NCBI RefSeq assembly: GCF_004366635.1
Contig: NZ_SORN01000003.1
Location: 62,001 to 126,000, forward strand
Length of the DNA: 64,000 bases
Reading direction: 5' to 3'
From: Roseinatronobacter bogoriensis DSM 18756
GTDB taxonomy: Bacteria > Pseudomonadota > Alphaproteobacteria > Rhodobacterales > Rhodobacteraceae
The translations under genes were made by a program, and so were the position numbers. Positions 1 to 9,139 of this stretch are shown in pieces; within the stretch, counting starts at the first letter, position 1; every line of letters begins with the position of its first letter. The notes beneath the pieces are model-generated. The model was given only the letters and a program-made list of their open reading frames with translations, had not been told where the DNA came from and did not search any database.

Positions 1-558
1 GCTCAGGGTGTTGTGCGCAACTACCGCCCAGAAGCGCTGGAAACACCGGTTGTCGTGTCCAGAGATGGCCCCATTGCGGCGATCAACCCGCGCGAATCGG
101 AGCCCAGCCTCGACAATTCAGGCATAAGCTCAGCCATAGAAATGGCCTTGGCAGAAGCCAGCACGAGCGCTGTATCTGGCGAGAGCGTTCGCGTCACGCA
201 TGACGGGCCACCGGAAGTTGAGATTCTGGCTGTCCGCCCAAGCTGGATTCGTGTGCGCGCCGCAGATGGAACGGTCCTTTTCGAGAAAGTCCTCGACGCG
301 GGGGAGCGGTTCAGGGTTCCACCATCCGAAAGCCCGGCGACGTTGCGGGCTGGAAATTCGGGCTCAGTCTATATGCTGGTTGACGGACAGCCCTTTGGGC
401 CAACGGCACCGGGCGCACAAGTCGTAGACCAGATTGCCCTTTCGCCCGAGGCTGTCTCGGAACGCTTCACACTTGCCGATCTCAGTGACGATCAGGCTTT
501 GCGTGAGTTCGTGAATGTGGCCGAAGCGGGAACCGACGCTTTGACGCAGACAGACTAA
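1..558 (+). CDS. RodZ-like protein, C-terminal part (DUF4115), 5' truncated by window edge
   Basis: The frame is open from base 1, so this is the tail of a longer gene. The visible 185 or so residues hold a linker rich in Ser/Glu/Ala followed by a beta-rich domain (about residues 60-135) with the pattern SWIRVRAADGTVLFEKVL, GERFRVP, RAGNSGSVYMLVDG. This is typical of DUF4115, the periplasmic C-terminal domain of RodZ/HTH-type cytoskeletal proteins. Family knowledge: RodZ links MreB to the cell wall machinery. The N-terminal HTH and membrane helix would lie upstream and cannot be seen. Lying just upstream of ispG supports the call, since that order is common in Rhodobacterales. Confidence 0.75.
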   Translation, partial: AQGVVRNYRPEALETPVVVSRDGPIAAINPRESEPSLDNSGISSAIEMALAEASTSAVSGESVRVTHDGPPEVEILAVRPSWIRVRAADGTVLFEKVLDAGERFRVPPSESPATLRAGNSGSVYMLVDGQPFGPTAPGAQVVDQIALSPEAVSERFTLADLSDDQALREFVNVAEAGTDALTQTD

Positions 559-563
559 GCTTG

Positions 564-584
564 TGACATGCTTCAGGCATGTCA
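564..584 (+). terminator. Hairpin after the rodZ-like gene
   Basis: Perfect 8-bp stem TGACATGC/GCATGTCA with a 5-base loop, six bases after the stop codon. No T-run follows, so it may be only a weak terminator or an mRNA 3'-end stabiliser. Confidence 0.4.
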
Positions 585-733
585 TAGACAGCTTGGGTGA
601 TTTGTCGCACTGAGTTTATTCAGAACCCATGTATATCGTCGCCCAATTCACAGGTGTGGTGCCGCCTTCCCATTGCCGCTATGTCTAGATTAGCTTACAT
701 TGCAGGCAGTGAAGTCGAAGGGGGCATCCGCTG

Positions 734-1858
734 ATGGACCACAACCATATCCGCCCGTGGCGCAACATCGCCAGACGCAAATCGCGCCAGATAATGGTTG
801 GGTCGGTGCCTGTTGGCGGCGATGCACCCATCTCTGTCCAGACGATGACGAATACCGATTCTGGCGATGCGGCGGCCACGATCAAACAGGTGCTTGCCTG
901 TGCCGAAGCGGGCGCAGATATCGTGCGCGTTTCGGTGCCTGATACCGATGCCAGCCGCGCGCTGCGCGAGGTATGCCGCGAAAGCCCGGTGCCGATCGTG
1001 GCAGACATACATTTTCACTACAAACGCGCGATCGAGTCGGCCGAGGCCGGGGCCGCCTGTCTGCGCATCAACCCCGGCAATATTGGCGATGCGGCCCGCG
1101 TGCGCGAGGTTATCAAGGCCGCGCGCGATTATGGCTGTTCCATTCGCATCGGCGTTAATGCCGGGTCGCTGGAACGCCACCTGTTGGAGAAATACGGCGA
1201 GCCGTGCCCTGACGCCATGATCGAATCGGGCCTCGATCATATTCGCATCTTGCAGGATAACGATTTCCACGAATTCAAGATCAGCGTCAAAGCGTCAGAT
1301 GTGTTCCTTGCCTCTGCCGCCTATATGGGGCTGGCCGAAGCGACCGATGCCCCCATCCATCTTGGTATAACCGAAGCGGGCGGCATGGTTTCGGGGACTG
1401 TAAAATCTGCGATCGGGCTGGGCAACTTGTTGTGGATGGGTATCGGTGACACGATCCGTGTGTCGCTGTCGGCTGACCCGGTCGAGGAAGTGAAGATTGG
1501 CTATGAAATCCTCAAGTCACTGGGCTTGCGCCATCGCGGTGTGAACATCATCTCTTGCCCGTCCTGTGCGCGTCAGGGGTTCGATGTGATCAAGACTGTC
1601 GGTCTGCTGGAAGAACGCCTTGCCCATATCAAAACCCCGATGAGCTTGTCGATCATCGGCTGTGTGGTCAATGGACCGGGTGAGGCGCTGATGACCGATG
1701 TCGGCTTTACTGGTGGCGGTGCCGGGTCTGGCATGGTCTATCTGGCGGGCAAGCAAAGCCACAAGCTCAGCAATGAGCAGATGGTCGAGCATATTGTCGA
1801 GCAGGTTGAAAGACGCGCCGCCGAGATAGAGGCGGTGCAGGATCACGCTGCAGAATAA
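734..1858 (+). CDS. ispG: 4-hydroxy-3-methylbut-2-enyl diphosphate synthase (flavodoxin)
   Basis: The 374-residue product matches full-length bacterial IspG/GcpE. It converts 2-C-methyl-D-erythritol 2,4-cyclodiphosphate to HMBPP in the non-mevalonate isoprenoid pathway, using a [4Fe-4S] cluster. The N-terminal TIM barrel opens with VGSVPVGGDAPISVQTM and contains VADIHFHY and RINPGN. The C-terminal cluster domain keeps CPSC (Cys275, Cys278) and GCVVNGPGE (Cys310, Glu317), which are the cluster ligands. A GAAGGGGG Shine-Dalgarno lies about nine bases before the ATG. It is followed by a strong terminator and convergent putA. Confidence 0.97.
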   Translation: MDHNHIRPWRNIARRKSRQIMVGSVPVGGDAPISVQTMTNTDSGDAAATIKQVLACAEAGADIVRVSVPDTDASRALREVCRESPVPIVADIHFHYKRAIESAEAGAACLRINPGNIGDAARVREVIKAARDYGCSIRIGVNAGSLERHLLEKYGEPCPDAMIESGLDHIRILQDNDFHEFKISVKASDVFLASAAYMGLAEATDAPIHLGITEAGGMVSGTVKSAIGLGNLLWMGIGDTIRVSLSADPVEEVKIGYEILKSLGLRHRGVNIISCPSCARQGFDVIKTVGLLEERLAHIKTPMSLSIIGCVVNGPGEALMTDVGFTGGGAGSGMVYLAGKQSHKLSNEQMVEHIVEQVERRAAEIEAVQDHAAE

Positions 1859-1870
1859 TCTGACCTGCGT

Positions 1871-1899
1871 GATGCCGGGTTTGGCCCGGCATCGGTTTT
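1871..1899 (+). terminator. Intrinsic terminator between convergent ispG and putA
   Basis: Perfect 9-bp stem GATGCCGGG/CCCGGCATC with loop TTTGG, then GG and TTTT. The T-run overlaps the putA stop codon (TAA on the minus strand at 1898-1900). Confidence 0.75.
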
Positions 1900-4800
1900 A
1901 ATCCGCTCCGCCAGTCTCGGCCAGCAATTGCGCATTGCCGCCTGATGCTGTTGTATCGACGCACAGGTGACGCTCCAGAAAAACATGGCCAGCATCTGGC
2001 ATGTCCGTAATCAGCGGAAGGATTGGCCCGTCACGTTCAGCCAGCGCCTGTTCGATTGCGCGCGCCTGATCTGTATCTCCCCAGAACAGCACCCCCGAAT
2101 AACCGTGTAATGCTGCCAGATTATCGGGGACACCGTCGATTATTGCAGCCGCACCCCCCAACGCTTGCACGGCTTTCGCTTGCGCTTGCGCCACCTTCGG
2201 CCCCGGCCCCATGCACAGGATGGGTGCGCGCGCGGCAAAGCTCAGGCGGTTCGACTCGCCCGTCGGGCCGGGCAATTCCAGAACGTCTGGCAGCGTTGCG
2301 CCTGTCGCATTGGCCAGCGCCTTGCGCAGCCCCTCAACCGTGGCAACCGAGGCGACATCTTGCACCGCCTGCGCTTCCTCGCGTGTGAAGCGTGTCAGGT
2401 AATGTGGGCCACCTGCCTTTGGCCCCGTGCCGGACAGCCCTTCGCCACCGAAGGGCTGACTGCCCACGATTGCCCCGATCTGATTGCGATTGACATAGGT
2501 GTTTCCCACCCTGATCCGTTCGACCACATGCTGAACACGACTGTCGATCCGCGTGTGCAGCCCAAAGGTAAGCCCATAACCCGTAGCATTCACATCAGCG
2601 ATAACGCGGTCAAGATCGGCGGCCTTGAAGGTCGCCAGATGCAAGACCGGGCCAAACACTTCGCGCTCCAGTTCCTTTATCCCCGACACAGAGAGGACAA
2701 CCGGTGGAACGAAGAAACCTGTGTCAGGTGTCGCAAGTTCATGCAGCACGCGCCCCTGCGCCCGCGCGGATTCGATATATGCGCTGATCTGGTCGCGTGC
2801 CTGCGCATCAATGACAGGGCCAACATCTGTGTAAAGTGCCCAAGGGTCACCCAGACGCAATTCATCCATCGCGCCAAACAGCATCGCGCGAAACTCTTGG
2901 GCGATATCTTCTTGCACATAAAGGCAGCGCAAGGCTGAGCAGCGCTGCCCGGCTGATTGAAAGCTGGATGCCAGCACATCGCGCACGGCCTGTTCCGGCA
3001 GGGCTGTGCTATCGACGATCATCGCATTCAGACCGCCAGTTTCGGCAATCAGGGGCGTACCCGGGTTCAGGTGCTGCGCCATCGCCCGCCGGATTACAAG
3101 CGCCGTCTCGGTTGAGCCGGTGAAGGCCACACCATTCACACGTGGATCCGATGTCAGCGCCGCGCCAACCGTCGCGCCATCACCGGGCAAAAGTTGCAAG
3201 GCGTCGCGCGGAACACCTGCCTCATGCAAAAGTCGCGTTGCAAGATGCGCGATCAACGGGGTCTGTTCGGCGGGTTTGGCCAGCACGCCGTTGCCTGCCG
3301 CCAATGCCCCCGCAATCTGGCCTGTAAAAATGGCCAGCGGAAAATTCCACGGACTGATACAGGTAAAAATCCCGCGCGCGGGCGCAGCCAGGTTTTGCGC
3401 CTGTAGCGCGTAATACCGCAGAAAATCCACTGCTTCGCGCAACTCTCCCACGGCGTCTAGTTGGCTTTTGCCTGCCTCGCGCCCCAGAATGGCGAAGATC
3501 TCGCCGAAATGCGCCTCATAAAGATCGGCTGCGCGATTCAGCACCTCCGCCCGGGTTGCGACATTTGCCGCCCAGGGTTTGGCGGCAGCGAGGGCCGTGT
3601 CCACATCCTCCGGGGTGGAGAATGTAACCTCTCCCACATGGTCCGTTGGGCGCGCAGGGTTTTTCGCTGCGTATGGGGCGGCGCCTGTGACCTTGCCTGC
3701 AATCAACGGTGCTGCCTTGAAACAGGCTTCGCGAAATGGGGCGCGCGCGGCGTCGATCTCATCCAGGTCGCGCTGATCGCTCAAATCCCAGCCCCGCGCA
3801 TTGCGCCGCGCTGCCCCGAACAACACCGGGCCTGTGCTGATCTTTGGGTTATGTCCTTTGGGGAGCATCTCCAGAGCAACAAAAGGACAGGCCGCCACCT
3901 CGGCTGGGGGGACATCTTCATCTACAATCTGGTTGACGAAAGAAGAATTTGCCCCGTTCTCCAGCAATCGCCGCACCAGATAGGCCAACAGGTCTTTATG
4001 CGCGCCCACTGGCGCATAAATACGGCAGCGTGTGCCTTGTTGCGTCAGGACGATGTCATGAAGTTTCTCGCCCATTCCATGCAGGCGCTGGAATTCATAA
4101 TCCAGCGCGCTGACACTCATTTCTTCGGCCATATGCAGAACCGCCGCCACCGTATGCGCATTATGCGTGGCGAATTGCGGGTAGAGGCGGTCATGCTTGG
4201 CCAGTAGCTGCCGCGCACAGGCGATATAGTTGATGTCGGTCGCGGGCTTCTGGGTCAGGACAGGAAAGCCGTCCAGCCCGAAAACCTGTGCACGCTTGAT
4301 TTCAGTGTCCCAATACGCACCCTTGACCAGCCGCACCATAAGCTTGCGGTCCAACCGCTCGGCCTGGGCGTGCAGCCAGTCGATCACATCGCCCGCGCGC
4401 GGCCCATATGCCTGCACCACTACGCCGAAGCCGTCCCACCCTTCGAGTGCGGGGTCCGCCAGCACAGCGCCGATCACATCCAGCGACAGGGCAAGGCGGT
4501 CGGCCTCTTCCGCATCGATGTTGAAGCCCAAACCCAGCGCGGCCGCCAGCCGCGCCAATTCGCGCACACGGGGGACCAGTTCGGTCATGACGCGGTCTGA
4601 TTGCCCCATCTCATAACGCGGATGCAGCGCTGACAGTTTGACCGAAATCCCCGGATTTGATCGTATGTCATTGCCACTGGCGCGCGCCCCGATGGCACGG
4701 ATCGCCTTGGCATATGCCGTGTGGTAGCGCTTTGCATCCGCATCCGTGCGCGCCGCTTCGCCCAGCATGTCATAGGAATAGGAATAGCCGCGACTTTCCA

Positions 4801-5356
4801 GCTGTTTTGCCCGGGTCATGGCTGTGTCGATTGTTTCACCCAGCACGAATTGACGGCCCATCTCCTTCATGGCGCGCCCGACAGCGGTTCTGATCACCGG
4901 CTCGCCCAGCCGCTTGACCGCACCGCGCAAAACCTGCGCCGCGCTTTTGCTGCGGTCATCCAACACGCGGCCTGTCAACATCAGCGCCCAGGTTGAGGCA
5001 TTCACCAAGCTGGACGAGGATTTTCCCAGATGCCGGCCCCAATCGGACGGGGCAATCTTGTCTTCGATCAGATCATCAATTGTCGCCGCATCCGGCACAC
5101 GCAAAAGCGCCTCTGCCAGACACATCAGCGCGATGCCCTCTTCTGTCGAAAGACCGTATTCTGCCAGAAATACTTCCATCAAACCGGGGGAGTCGCTGGC
5201 GCGAATATCCTGCACCAGTTTGGCCGCAGCCTGCGAAATATCCGCGCGTGCGCCAGAATCCAGCGCGGCCATGTGAATGGCGCGCGCTGTTTCCTGCGCC
5301 TCATCGCGCAAGATATGATGGGTGATCTCGATTGGCAGTTGGGCAGCAGGCTGCAT
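1898..5356 (-). CDS. putA: Bifunctional proline dehydrogenase / L-glutamate gamma-semialdehyde dehydrogenase
   Basis: About 1152 residues. PutA oxidises proline to glutamate in two steps: an FAD proline dehydrogenase barrel (about residues 130-430, with VKGAYWDTEIKRAQ) and an NAD aldehyde dehydrogenase (about 510-1000, with ETGGLNAM and the nucleophile Cys806 in GQRCSA). A C-terminal segment ends in the PutA signature CVDTTASGGNAQLLA. There is no N-terminal ribbon-helix-helix DNA-binding domain, so regulation probably falls to the divergent Lrp-type gene. The longer ATG at 5395 adds 13 residues, but the ATG at 5356 is preceded by AAAGG at good spacing and is preferred. Confidence 0.96.
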   Translation of the reverse strand: MQPAAQLPIEITHHILRDEAQETARAIHMAALDSGARADISQAAAKLVQDIRASDSPGLMEVFLAEYGLSTEEGIALMCLAEALLRVPDAATIDDLIEDKIAPSDWGRHLGKSSSSLVNASTWALMLTGRVLDDRSKSAAQVLRGAVKRLGEPVIRTAVGRAMKEMGRQFVLGETIDTAMTRAKQLESRGYSYSYDMLGEAARTDADAKRYHTAYAKAIRAIGARASGNDIRSNPGISVKLSALHPRYEMGQSDRVMTELVPRVRELARLAAALGLGFNIDAEEADRLALSLDVIGAVLADPALEGWDGFGVVVQAYGPRAGDVIDWLHAQAERLDRKLMVRLVKGAYWDTEIKRAQVFGLDGFPVLTQKPATDINYIACARQLLAKHDRLYPQFATHNAHTVAAVLHMAEEMSVSALDYEFQRLHGMGEKLHDIVLTQQGTRCRIYAPVGAHKDLLAYLVRRLLENGANSSFVNQIVDEDVPPAEVAACPFVALEMLPKGHNPKISTGPVLFGAARRNARGWDLSDQRDLDEIDAARAPFREACFKAAPLIAGKVTGAAPYAAKNPARPTDHVGEVTFSTPEDVDTALAAAKPWAANVATRAEVLNRAADLYEAHFGEIFAILGREAGKSQLDAVGELREAVDFLRYYALQAQNLAAPARGIFTCISPWNFPLAIFTGQIAGALAAGNGVLAKPAEQTPLIAHLATRLLHEAGVPRDALQLLPGDGATVGAALTSDPRVNGVAFTGSTETALVIRRAMAQHLNPGTPLIAETGGLNAMIVDSTALPEQAVRDVLASSFQSAGQRCSALRCLYVQEDIAQEFRAMLFGAMDELRLGDPWALYTDVGPVIDAQARDQISAYIESARAQGRVLHELATPDTGFFVPPVVLSVSGIKELEREVFGPVLHLATFKAADLDRVIADVNATGYGLTFGLHTRIDSRVQHVVERIRVGNTYVNRNQIGAIVGSQPFGGEGLSGTGPKAGGPHYLTRFTREEAQAVQDVASVATVEGLRKALANATGATLPDVLELPGPTGESNRLSFAARAPILCMGPGPKVAQAQAKAVQALGGAAAIIDGVPDNLAALHGYSGVLFWGDTDQARAIEQALAERDGPILPLITDMPDAGHVFLERHLCVDTTASGGNAQLLAETGGAD

Positions 5357-5471
5357 GGCGGCACCTTTCACAGGAAGATCCCCTGAGATTGACATAGAAA
5401 AATGTTGATTTCAGCCTTATTTGCTGATTAATGCAGTCAATATATCTTCTTAATGTGGGTTTTTCAGTAAA

Positions 5472-5942
5472 ATGAACCAAGTGAAGCTTGACGGCTTTGA
5501 TCATGCGATCTTACGGCATCTGTCGGTGAATGGCCGCATCAGTGTAACCGAACTTGCCGGACGGATTGGACTGACGAAATCCCCGACACAAGCGCGTTTG
5601 CGGCGGCTGGAAGAGTACCGGGTTATCACCGGCTATCGCGCCATGATCGACCCGCAGCAAATTGATGCGGCCCATATCGCCTTTGTTGAAATCAAACTTT
5701 CTGACACCCGCGAAGCTGCCTTACGCGCCTTTAATGAAGCCGCCCGAAAAGTGCCGGAAATAGAGGAATGTCACCTGATTGCGGGCGCGTTTGATTATCT
5801 TCTGAAGGTACGCAGCCGCGATATAGCTTCTTATCGCAGGGTTTTGGCCGAACATATCTCGGCGCTGCCACATATCACTTCAACCTCGACCCATGTAGTG
5901 ATGGAAGCGGTTAAGGAAACCGGTGCACAACCTGCATTCTAA
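5472..5942 (+). CDS. Lrp/AsnC-family regulator, probable activator of putA
   Basis: The 156-residue protein has an N-terminal winged HTH (LDGFDHAILRHLSVNGRIS, then a recognition-helix region) and a C-terminal RAM/AsnC ligand-binding domain (GYRAMIDPQQI onward, with CHLIAGAFDYLLKVRS). It is divergent from putA with about 115 bases between the starts. In alphaproteobacteria such a neighbour (PutR) activates putA in response to proline; that function is inferred here from context. The Shine-Dalgarno before the ATG is weak. Confidence 0.85.
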   Translation: MNQVKLDGFDHAILRHLSVNGRISVTELAGRIGLTKSPTQARLRRLEEYRVITGYRAMIDPQQIDAAHIAFVEIKLSDTREAALRAFNEAARKVPEIEECHLIAGAFDYLLKVRSRDIASYRRVLAEHISALPHITSTSTHVVMEAVKETGAQPAF

Positions 5943-5952
5943 GCACATGGGG

Positions 5953-7164
5953 TCAGCGACGAACGGCCGTCAGGATCGGCATGGGTCCAGAGCGCAGGAT
6001 CAACATGCCATCGCGGCTAATGTCGAAACCGGTTGCCACTTCCAGCGCATCCAGAAAGCGTAATTCCAGATTGCGCAGATCAGTCGGGCAGGCCAGCCGG
6101 GTCGTTCCCAATTCCCGAAAGGCAAGCTGCCCGTCCTCAACCTTGGCCCGGCCCACATAGCGATTACAGGTGCCGCGCCCCGAAATCTGCCCGTTGTTGA
6201 TTTGTAGTGTCATGGCCCGCGCTTCCCCGGCGTTCGGGGCCAGTACAGACCCAAACAGGCTGGAAACATACCAACTGCGACCGGACAGAAGATCCAGCGC
6301 AGACCCGGCGCACCCGTCCGAAATAGTCGCCGTGGCATGCAATGTCAGCTCGGCTGAAATCGGGTAGATCAGATTGTTATCTGGCAATCTGCATCGCCCC
6401 TGTGTCAGGCGAAGCGACAGCGACCTGGCCGATACGTTCATGGCGCCATTACGAGGCGCGGATATTCCAAGCCCGTCACTGGGCAGGGTTTCATCTTCAA
6501 GGCCAGGCAGGTCAATCAGCGCGGTTTCCAGCCCAAGTTCAATGCGCCATTCGCCATTCGCAGCAACGGCCTCTAGCGGCAGAACGGGTTTGAATAGCGT
6601 GGGCTCGCATACGACTTCGGGCTGCCCCGGCATGGTCAACTCTGCCTGATTGCCTGTAAAGTGCAGCACGCTGCCTGCGTCATCTGCGAAGGTGCTTTCG
6701 GCGTCGGGCTGCGCTGCAAGCAGCAAAATTCCCCCTGAATGGCGTAAGACCAGTTCATCGTTTTCCTGCGTGATCTGTATCTGCACCCTATCAGCGCATT
6801 CCCACAGGTCGCTGAAGCCAATTGCAAGGCTTTGGTGCAGCGCAAGGGTCAGGTCGGGGGCCGTGCGGTTCGAGATCGGAATGATGGCACTTTGCAAAGT
6901 GACCGATCCTTCGGTGATCATGCCCGCCTGTAATGCCTGGGCAGTTCGTGGCAGGGGCGGCAGGTCGATCTGCGCCGCGGTATCGCCTGCTTCAACCGGG
7001 TGGCGCAGTGACAGGCTGTTTTCCCCATCTTCGTTGCGGATCAGCAGCAGCACGCCCGAGTCTGGCTCTGCTGGTTCGGCCCATGTGATCGTCACCGCCC
7101 CCTCCTGCGAAAGCGCGGGCGGGGCGAGAAAGCACATGAACAGAACAGCATAGGCGTGGCGCAT
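5953..7164 (-). CDS. Exported META-domain protein of unknown function
   Basis: The 403-residue product begins with a short signal peptide (cleavage probably after APPALSQ, no lipobox Cys). The first roughly 290 residues are beta-rich and not recognised. Residues about 290-390 match the META/HslJ-like domain: SGRGTCNRYVG, then LAFRELGTTRLACP. META domains occur in envelope and secreted stress proteins of unclear mechanism. It ends 10 bases from the convergent end of the Lrp-type gene. The start follows from the signal peptide. Confidence 0.65.
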   Translation of the reverse strand: MRHAYAVLFMCFLAPPALSQEGAVTITWAEPAEPDSGVLLLIRNEDGENSLSLRHPVEAGDTAAQIDLPPLPRTAQALQAGMITEGSVTLQSAIIPISNRTAPDLTLALHQSLAIGFSDLWECADRVQIQITQENDELVLRHSGGILLLAAQPDAESTFADDAGSVLHFTGNQAELTMPGQPEVVCEPTLFKPVLPLEAVAANGEWRIELGLETALIDLPGLEDETLPSDGLGISAPRNGAMNVSARSLSLRLTQGRCRLPDNNLIYPISAELTLHATATISDGCAGSALDLLSGRSWYVSSLFGSVLAPNAGEARAMTLQINNGQISGRGTCNRYVGRAKVEDGQLAFRELGTTRLACPTDLRNLELRFLDALEVATGFDISRDGMLILRSGPMPILTAVRR

Positions 7165-7247
7165 CGCGGCCTCCGTCGGTCGGGATAGACTTGGGATATG
7201 CCATGATGCCGCCTTGCAGCAACAACAATTGCGTGAGAATGGCCCGA

Positions 7248-7811
7248 TCAGGCGCGTTCGGAATACTCGAATGTCTCGGTATTGACGACGATGTTTTCAT
7301 CCTGCCCGACAAAAGGAGGCACCAGAACCCGTACCCCATTGTCTAGAACGGCGGGTTTGAAGCTGTTTGCCGCAGTCTGACCTTTTACAACCGGCTCTGT
7401 CTCGACGATCTTGCAAACCACTTTTTGCGGCAGCGCCATATTCAGCGCCTCTTCCCCGAAATATTCCACGGTAACGGTCATGCCGTCTTGCAGAAATGGC
7501 CGACGCTCGCCCAGAAGTTCGGCATCCAGTTCAACCTGTTCGAAGGTCTCCATGTCCATGACAACAAGCCGGCCATCGGATTCGTACAGGAATTGCTGGT
7601 CTTTCTGTTCCAGACGGACCCGCTCTACCTTGTCGTCAGAGCGAAACCGCTCGTTCAGCTTGCGGCCATCGCGCAGGTTTTTCAGTTCGACCTGCGCAAA
7701 TGCGCCGCCTTTTCCCGGTTTGACATGGCTCACTTTGACAGCGGCCCATAGGCCACCATCATGTTCCAGAACATTGCCGGGGCGAATTTCGTTACCGTTG
7801 ATCTTGGGCAT
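7248..7811 (-). CDS. efp: Elongation factor P
   Basis: 187 residues, the usual EF-P length: a KOW-like N-terminal domain and two OB domains. EF-P relieves ribosome stalling at polyproline motifs. The tip loop is VKPGKGGAF with Lys34, so the protein is of the lysine type modified by EpmA/EpmB enzymes. An upstream in-frame start would add 36 residues not found in the family; the ATG at 7811 gives the canonical MPKINGNEIRPGN start. Confidence 0.97.
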   Translation of the reverse strand: MPKINGNEIRPGNVLEHDGGLWAAVKVSHVKPGKGGAFAQVELKNLRDGRKLNERFRSDDKVERVRLEQKDQQFLYESDGRLVVMDMETFEQVELDAELLGERRPFLQDGMTVTVEYFGEEALNMALPQKVVCKIVETEPVVKGQTAANSFKPAVLDNGVRVLVPPFVGQDENIVVNTETFEYSERA

Positions 7812-8020
7812 AGGTGGACCTTGTCGAGACCTTGATGTTTGAACAAACCTTCCTATATCGCGCATAGAATTGGTGCGCAAGGAAGCGTTGTTTCCGCTTG
7901 CATCACGGCGTATGCGCAAAATGCATACCTGCTATGCGAATTGAGTGTAGCGAATCAAGGCGCAAAAAGGCTATGCAGCACCGAGCGGTGAATGCAAGAG
8001 CAAGAATAAAGGAATGTGGT

Positions 8021-8347
8021 ATGTTTGATGCGGCTGATGGAACGGCCTTTACCCACGAACAAGGCGCGCGCGCTCGCAAGCTTTTTGCTGCGGTAGTGCT
8101 TGCTGCGCTGGATGATGCGATTGCGGATGACAAGAAATACGGCAATGGCCCTGAGCAGATCGCTCGTTGGGCACGCTCGCGCGATGGTCGCGAAGTGCTA
8201 AGCTGCGCCGGAATTGACCCGAATGAACGCGTTGTTGCTGGCTTGATGGAATTTGTGGCGAAAGGCGTGCGCACGTCTGTCGCGCTTTCGCGTGAAGAGA
8301 GCGAGCGTCGCAATGCTGCCGCAGCAGCAGAAGCCGAGGCTGCATAA
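8021..8347 (+). CDS. Small conserved rhodobacteral protein (DUF6280-like)
   Basis: The 108-residue protein contains ALDDAIADDKKYGNGPEQIA and WARSRDGREVLSCAGIDPNERV. I recognise this block as a strongly conserved small protein of Rhodobacterales, carried in databases as a domain of unknown function (DUF6280 from memory). It looks helical with a charged C-terminal tail (SREESERRNAAAAAEAEAA). The ATG at 8021 has AAAGGA upstream and begins the conserved part; the frame is open further upstream to 7898. No function is proposed. Confidence 0.7.
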   Translation: MFDAADGTAFTHEQGARARKLFAAVVLAALDDAIADDKKYGNGPEQIARWARSRDGREVLSCAGIDPNERVVAGLMEFVAKGVRTSVALSREESERRNAAAAAEAEAA

Positions 8348-8367
8348 GCGGCACACAGCCGACTTGG

Positions 8368-8407
8368 AATGACAAACCCCGCGCTTTTGGCGCGGGGTTT
8401 GTCATTT
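8368..8407 (+). terminator. Strong intrinsic terminator, probably bidirectional
   Basis: Perfect 17-bp inverted repeat: left arm 8368-8384 (AATGACAAACCCCGCGC), 5-base loop, right arm 8390-8406. The core is GC-rich with A-rich and T-rich flanks. It lies between the ends of the convergent genes at 8021 and 8453, so it can serve both. Confidence 0.9.
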
Positions 8408-8452
8408 TACCTAAGTCAGCGGTCGTACAGGCCCGGGACCACCATGTGCTTG

Positions 8453-9049
8453 TCAGATTTGCACACCAGCTGCTTCCGCCAGGAAATCCAGACGATCCTG
8501 CCCCCAGAACCGCGCTTCGCCCATTACGAAAAACGGCACCCCGAACACACCTTGTTCTACCGCATCTTCCAGATTGCGGGGATAGATCTCTGCGCCCTGC
8601 AACATGCCGCTGAATGCGAGGCTTGGGTCAAATCCCGCCGCAGACAGGCAATCGCGGATCACCTCATCTTCGGCGATGTTACGGTCCTCTTCCCAGCAAG
8701 CGCGGCTTAGACCTGTGACCAGCGCGGCCATATCCCCACCCCCTGTTTCCTGCGCGGCGATGATCGCGTAGGATGCGGGCGCTGGATTGGTGGGAAAGAA
8801 TGCCGGCTGCAATTTTATCGGCACACCAAGACGATCTGACCAGCGCTGCAATTCCTGCAACCGATAGGCCTTGCGGCTTTCATGTCTGTCGGCCAGAACC
8901 TTGCCGCCAGTGCGATGGAACAGCGCGGATGGGTCCAGCGGTTTGTAGCGCAATGTGGCCCCGGCGGCTTGCGCAATCCGGGCAGGGCGTGTGCCCGCCA
9001 TATGAACCCAAGGCGACATTGGGCTGAGATAGTAATCGATATGGGCCAT
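8453..9049 (-). CDS. 2-hydroxychromene-2-carboxylate isomerase-like protein (DsbA/GST-kappa fold)
   Basis: The 198-residue product starts MAHIDYYLSPMSPWVHMAG. The SPMSPW segment sits where DsbA enzymes carry CxxC and kappa-class isomerases carry a serine, so it is probably not a disulfide oxidoreductase. The family includes the glutathione-dependent isomerase of naphthalene breakdown, but most members have unknown substrates. The C-terminal GVFGVPFFVMGEARFWGQDRL is the family thioredoxin-fold signature with cis-Pro. ATG 9049 has AAGGA upstream; an upstream start adds 21 atypical residues. Confidence 0.8.
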   Translation of the reverse strand: MAHIDYYLSPMSPWVHMAGTRPARIAQAAGATLRYKPLDPSALFHRTGGKVLADRHESRKAYRLQELQRWSDRLGVPIKLQPAFFPTNPAPASYAIIAAQETGGGDMAALVTGLSRACWEEDRNIAEDEVIRDCLSAAGFDPSLAFSGMLQGAEIYPRNLEDAVEQGVFGVPFFVMGEARFWGQDRLDFLAEAAGVQI

Positions 9050-9139
9050 GTTCCATCCTTTTGCACACAGAGGCAGTTTGCAAGATCGTAACGGGGTGGT
9101 AAGCGGTGTCAACTTGTCCGAATCCCGAAGGATGGCACG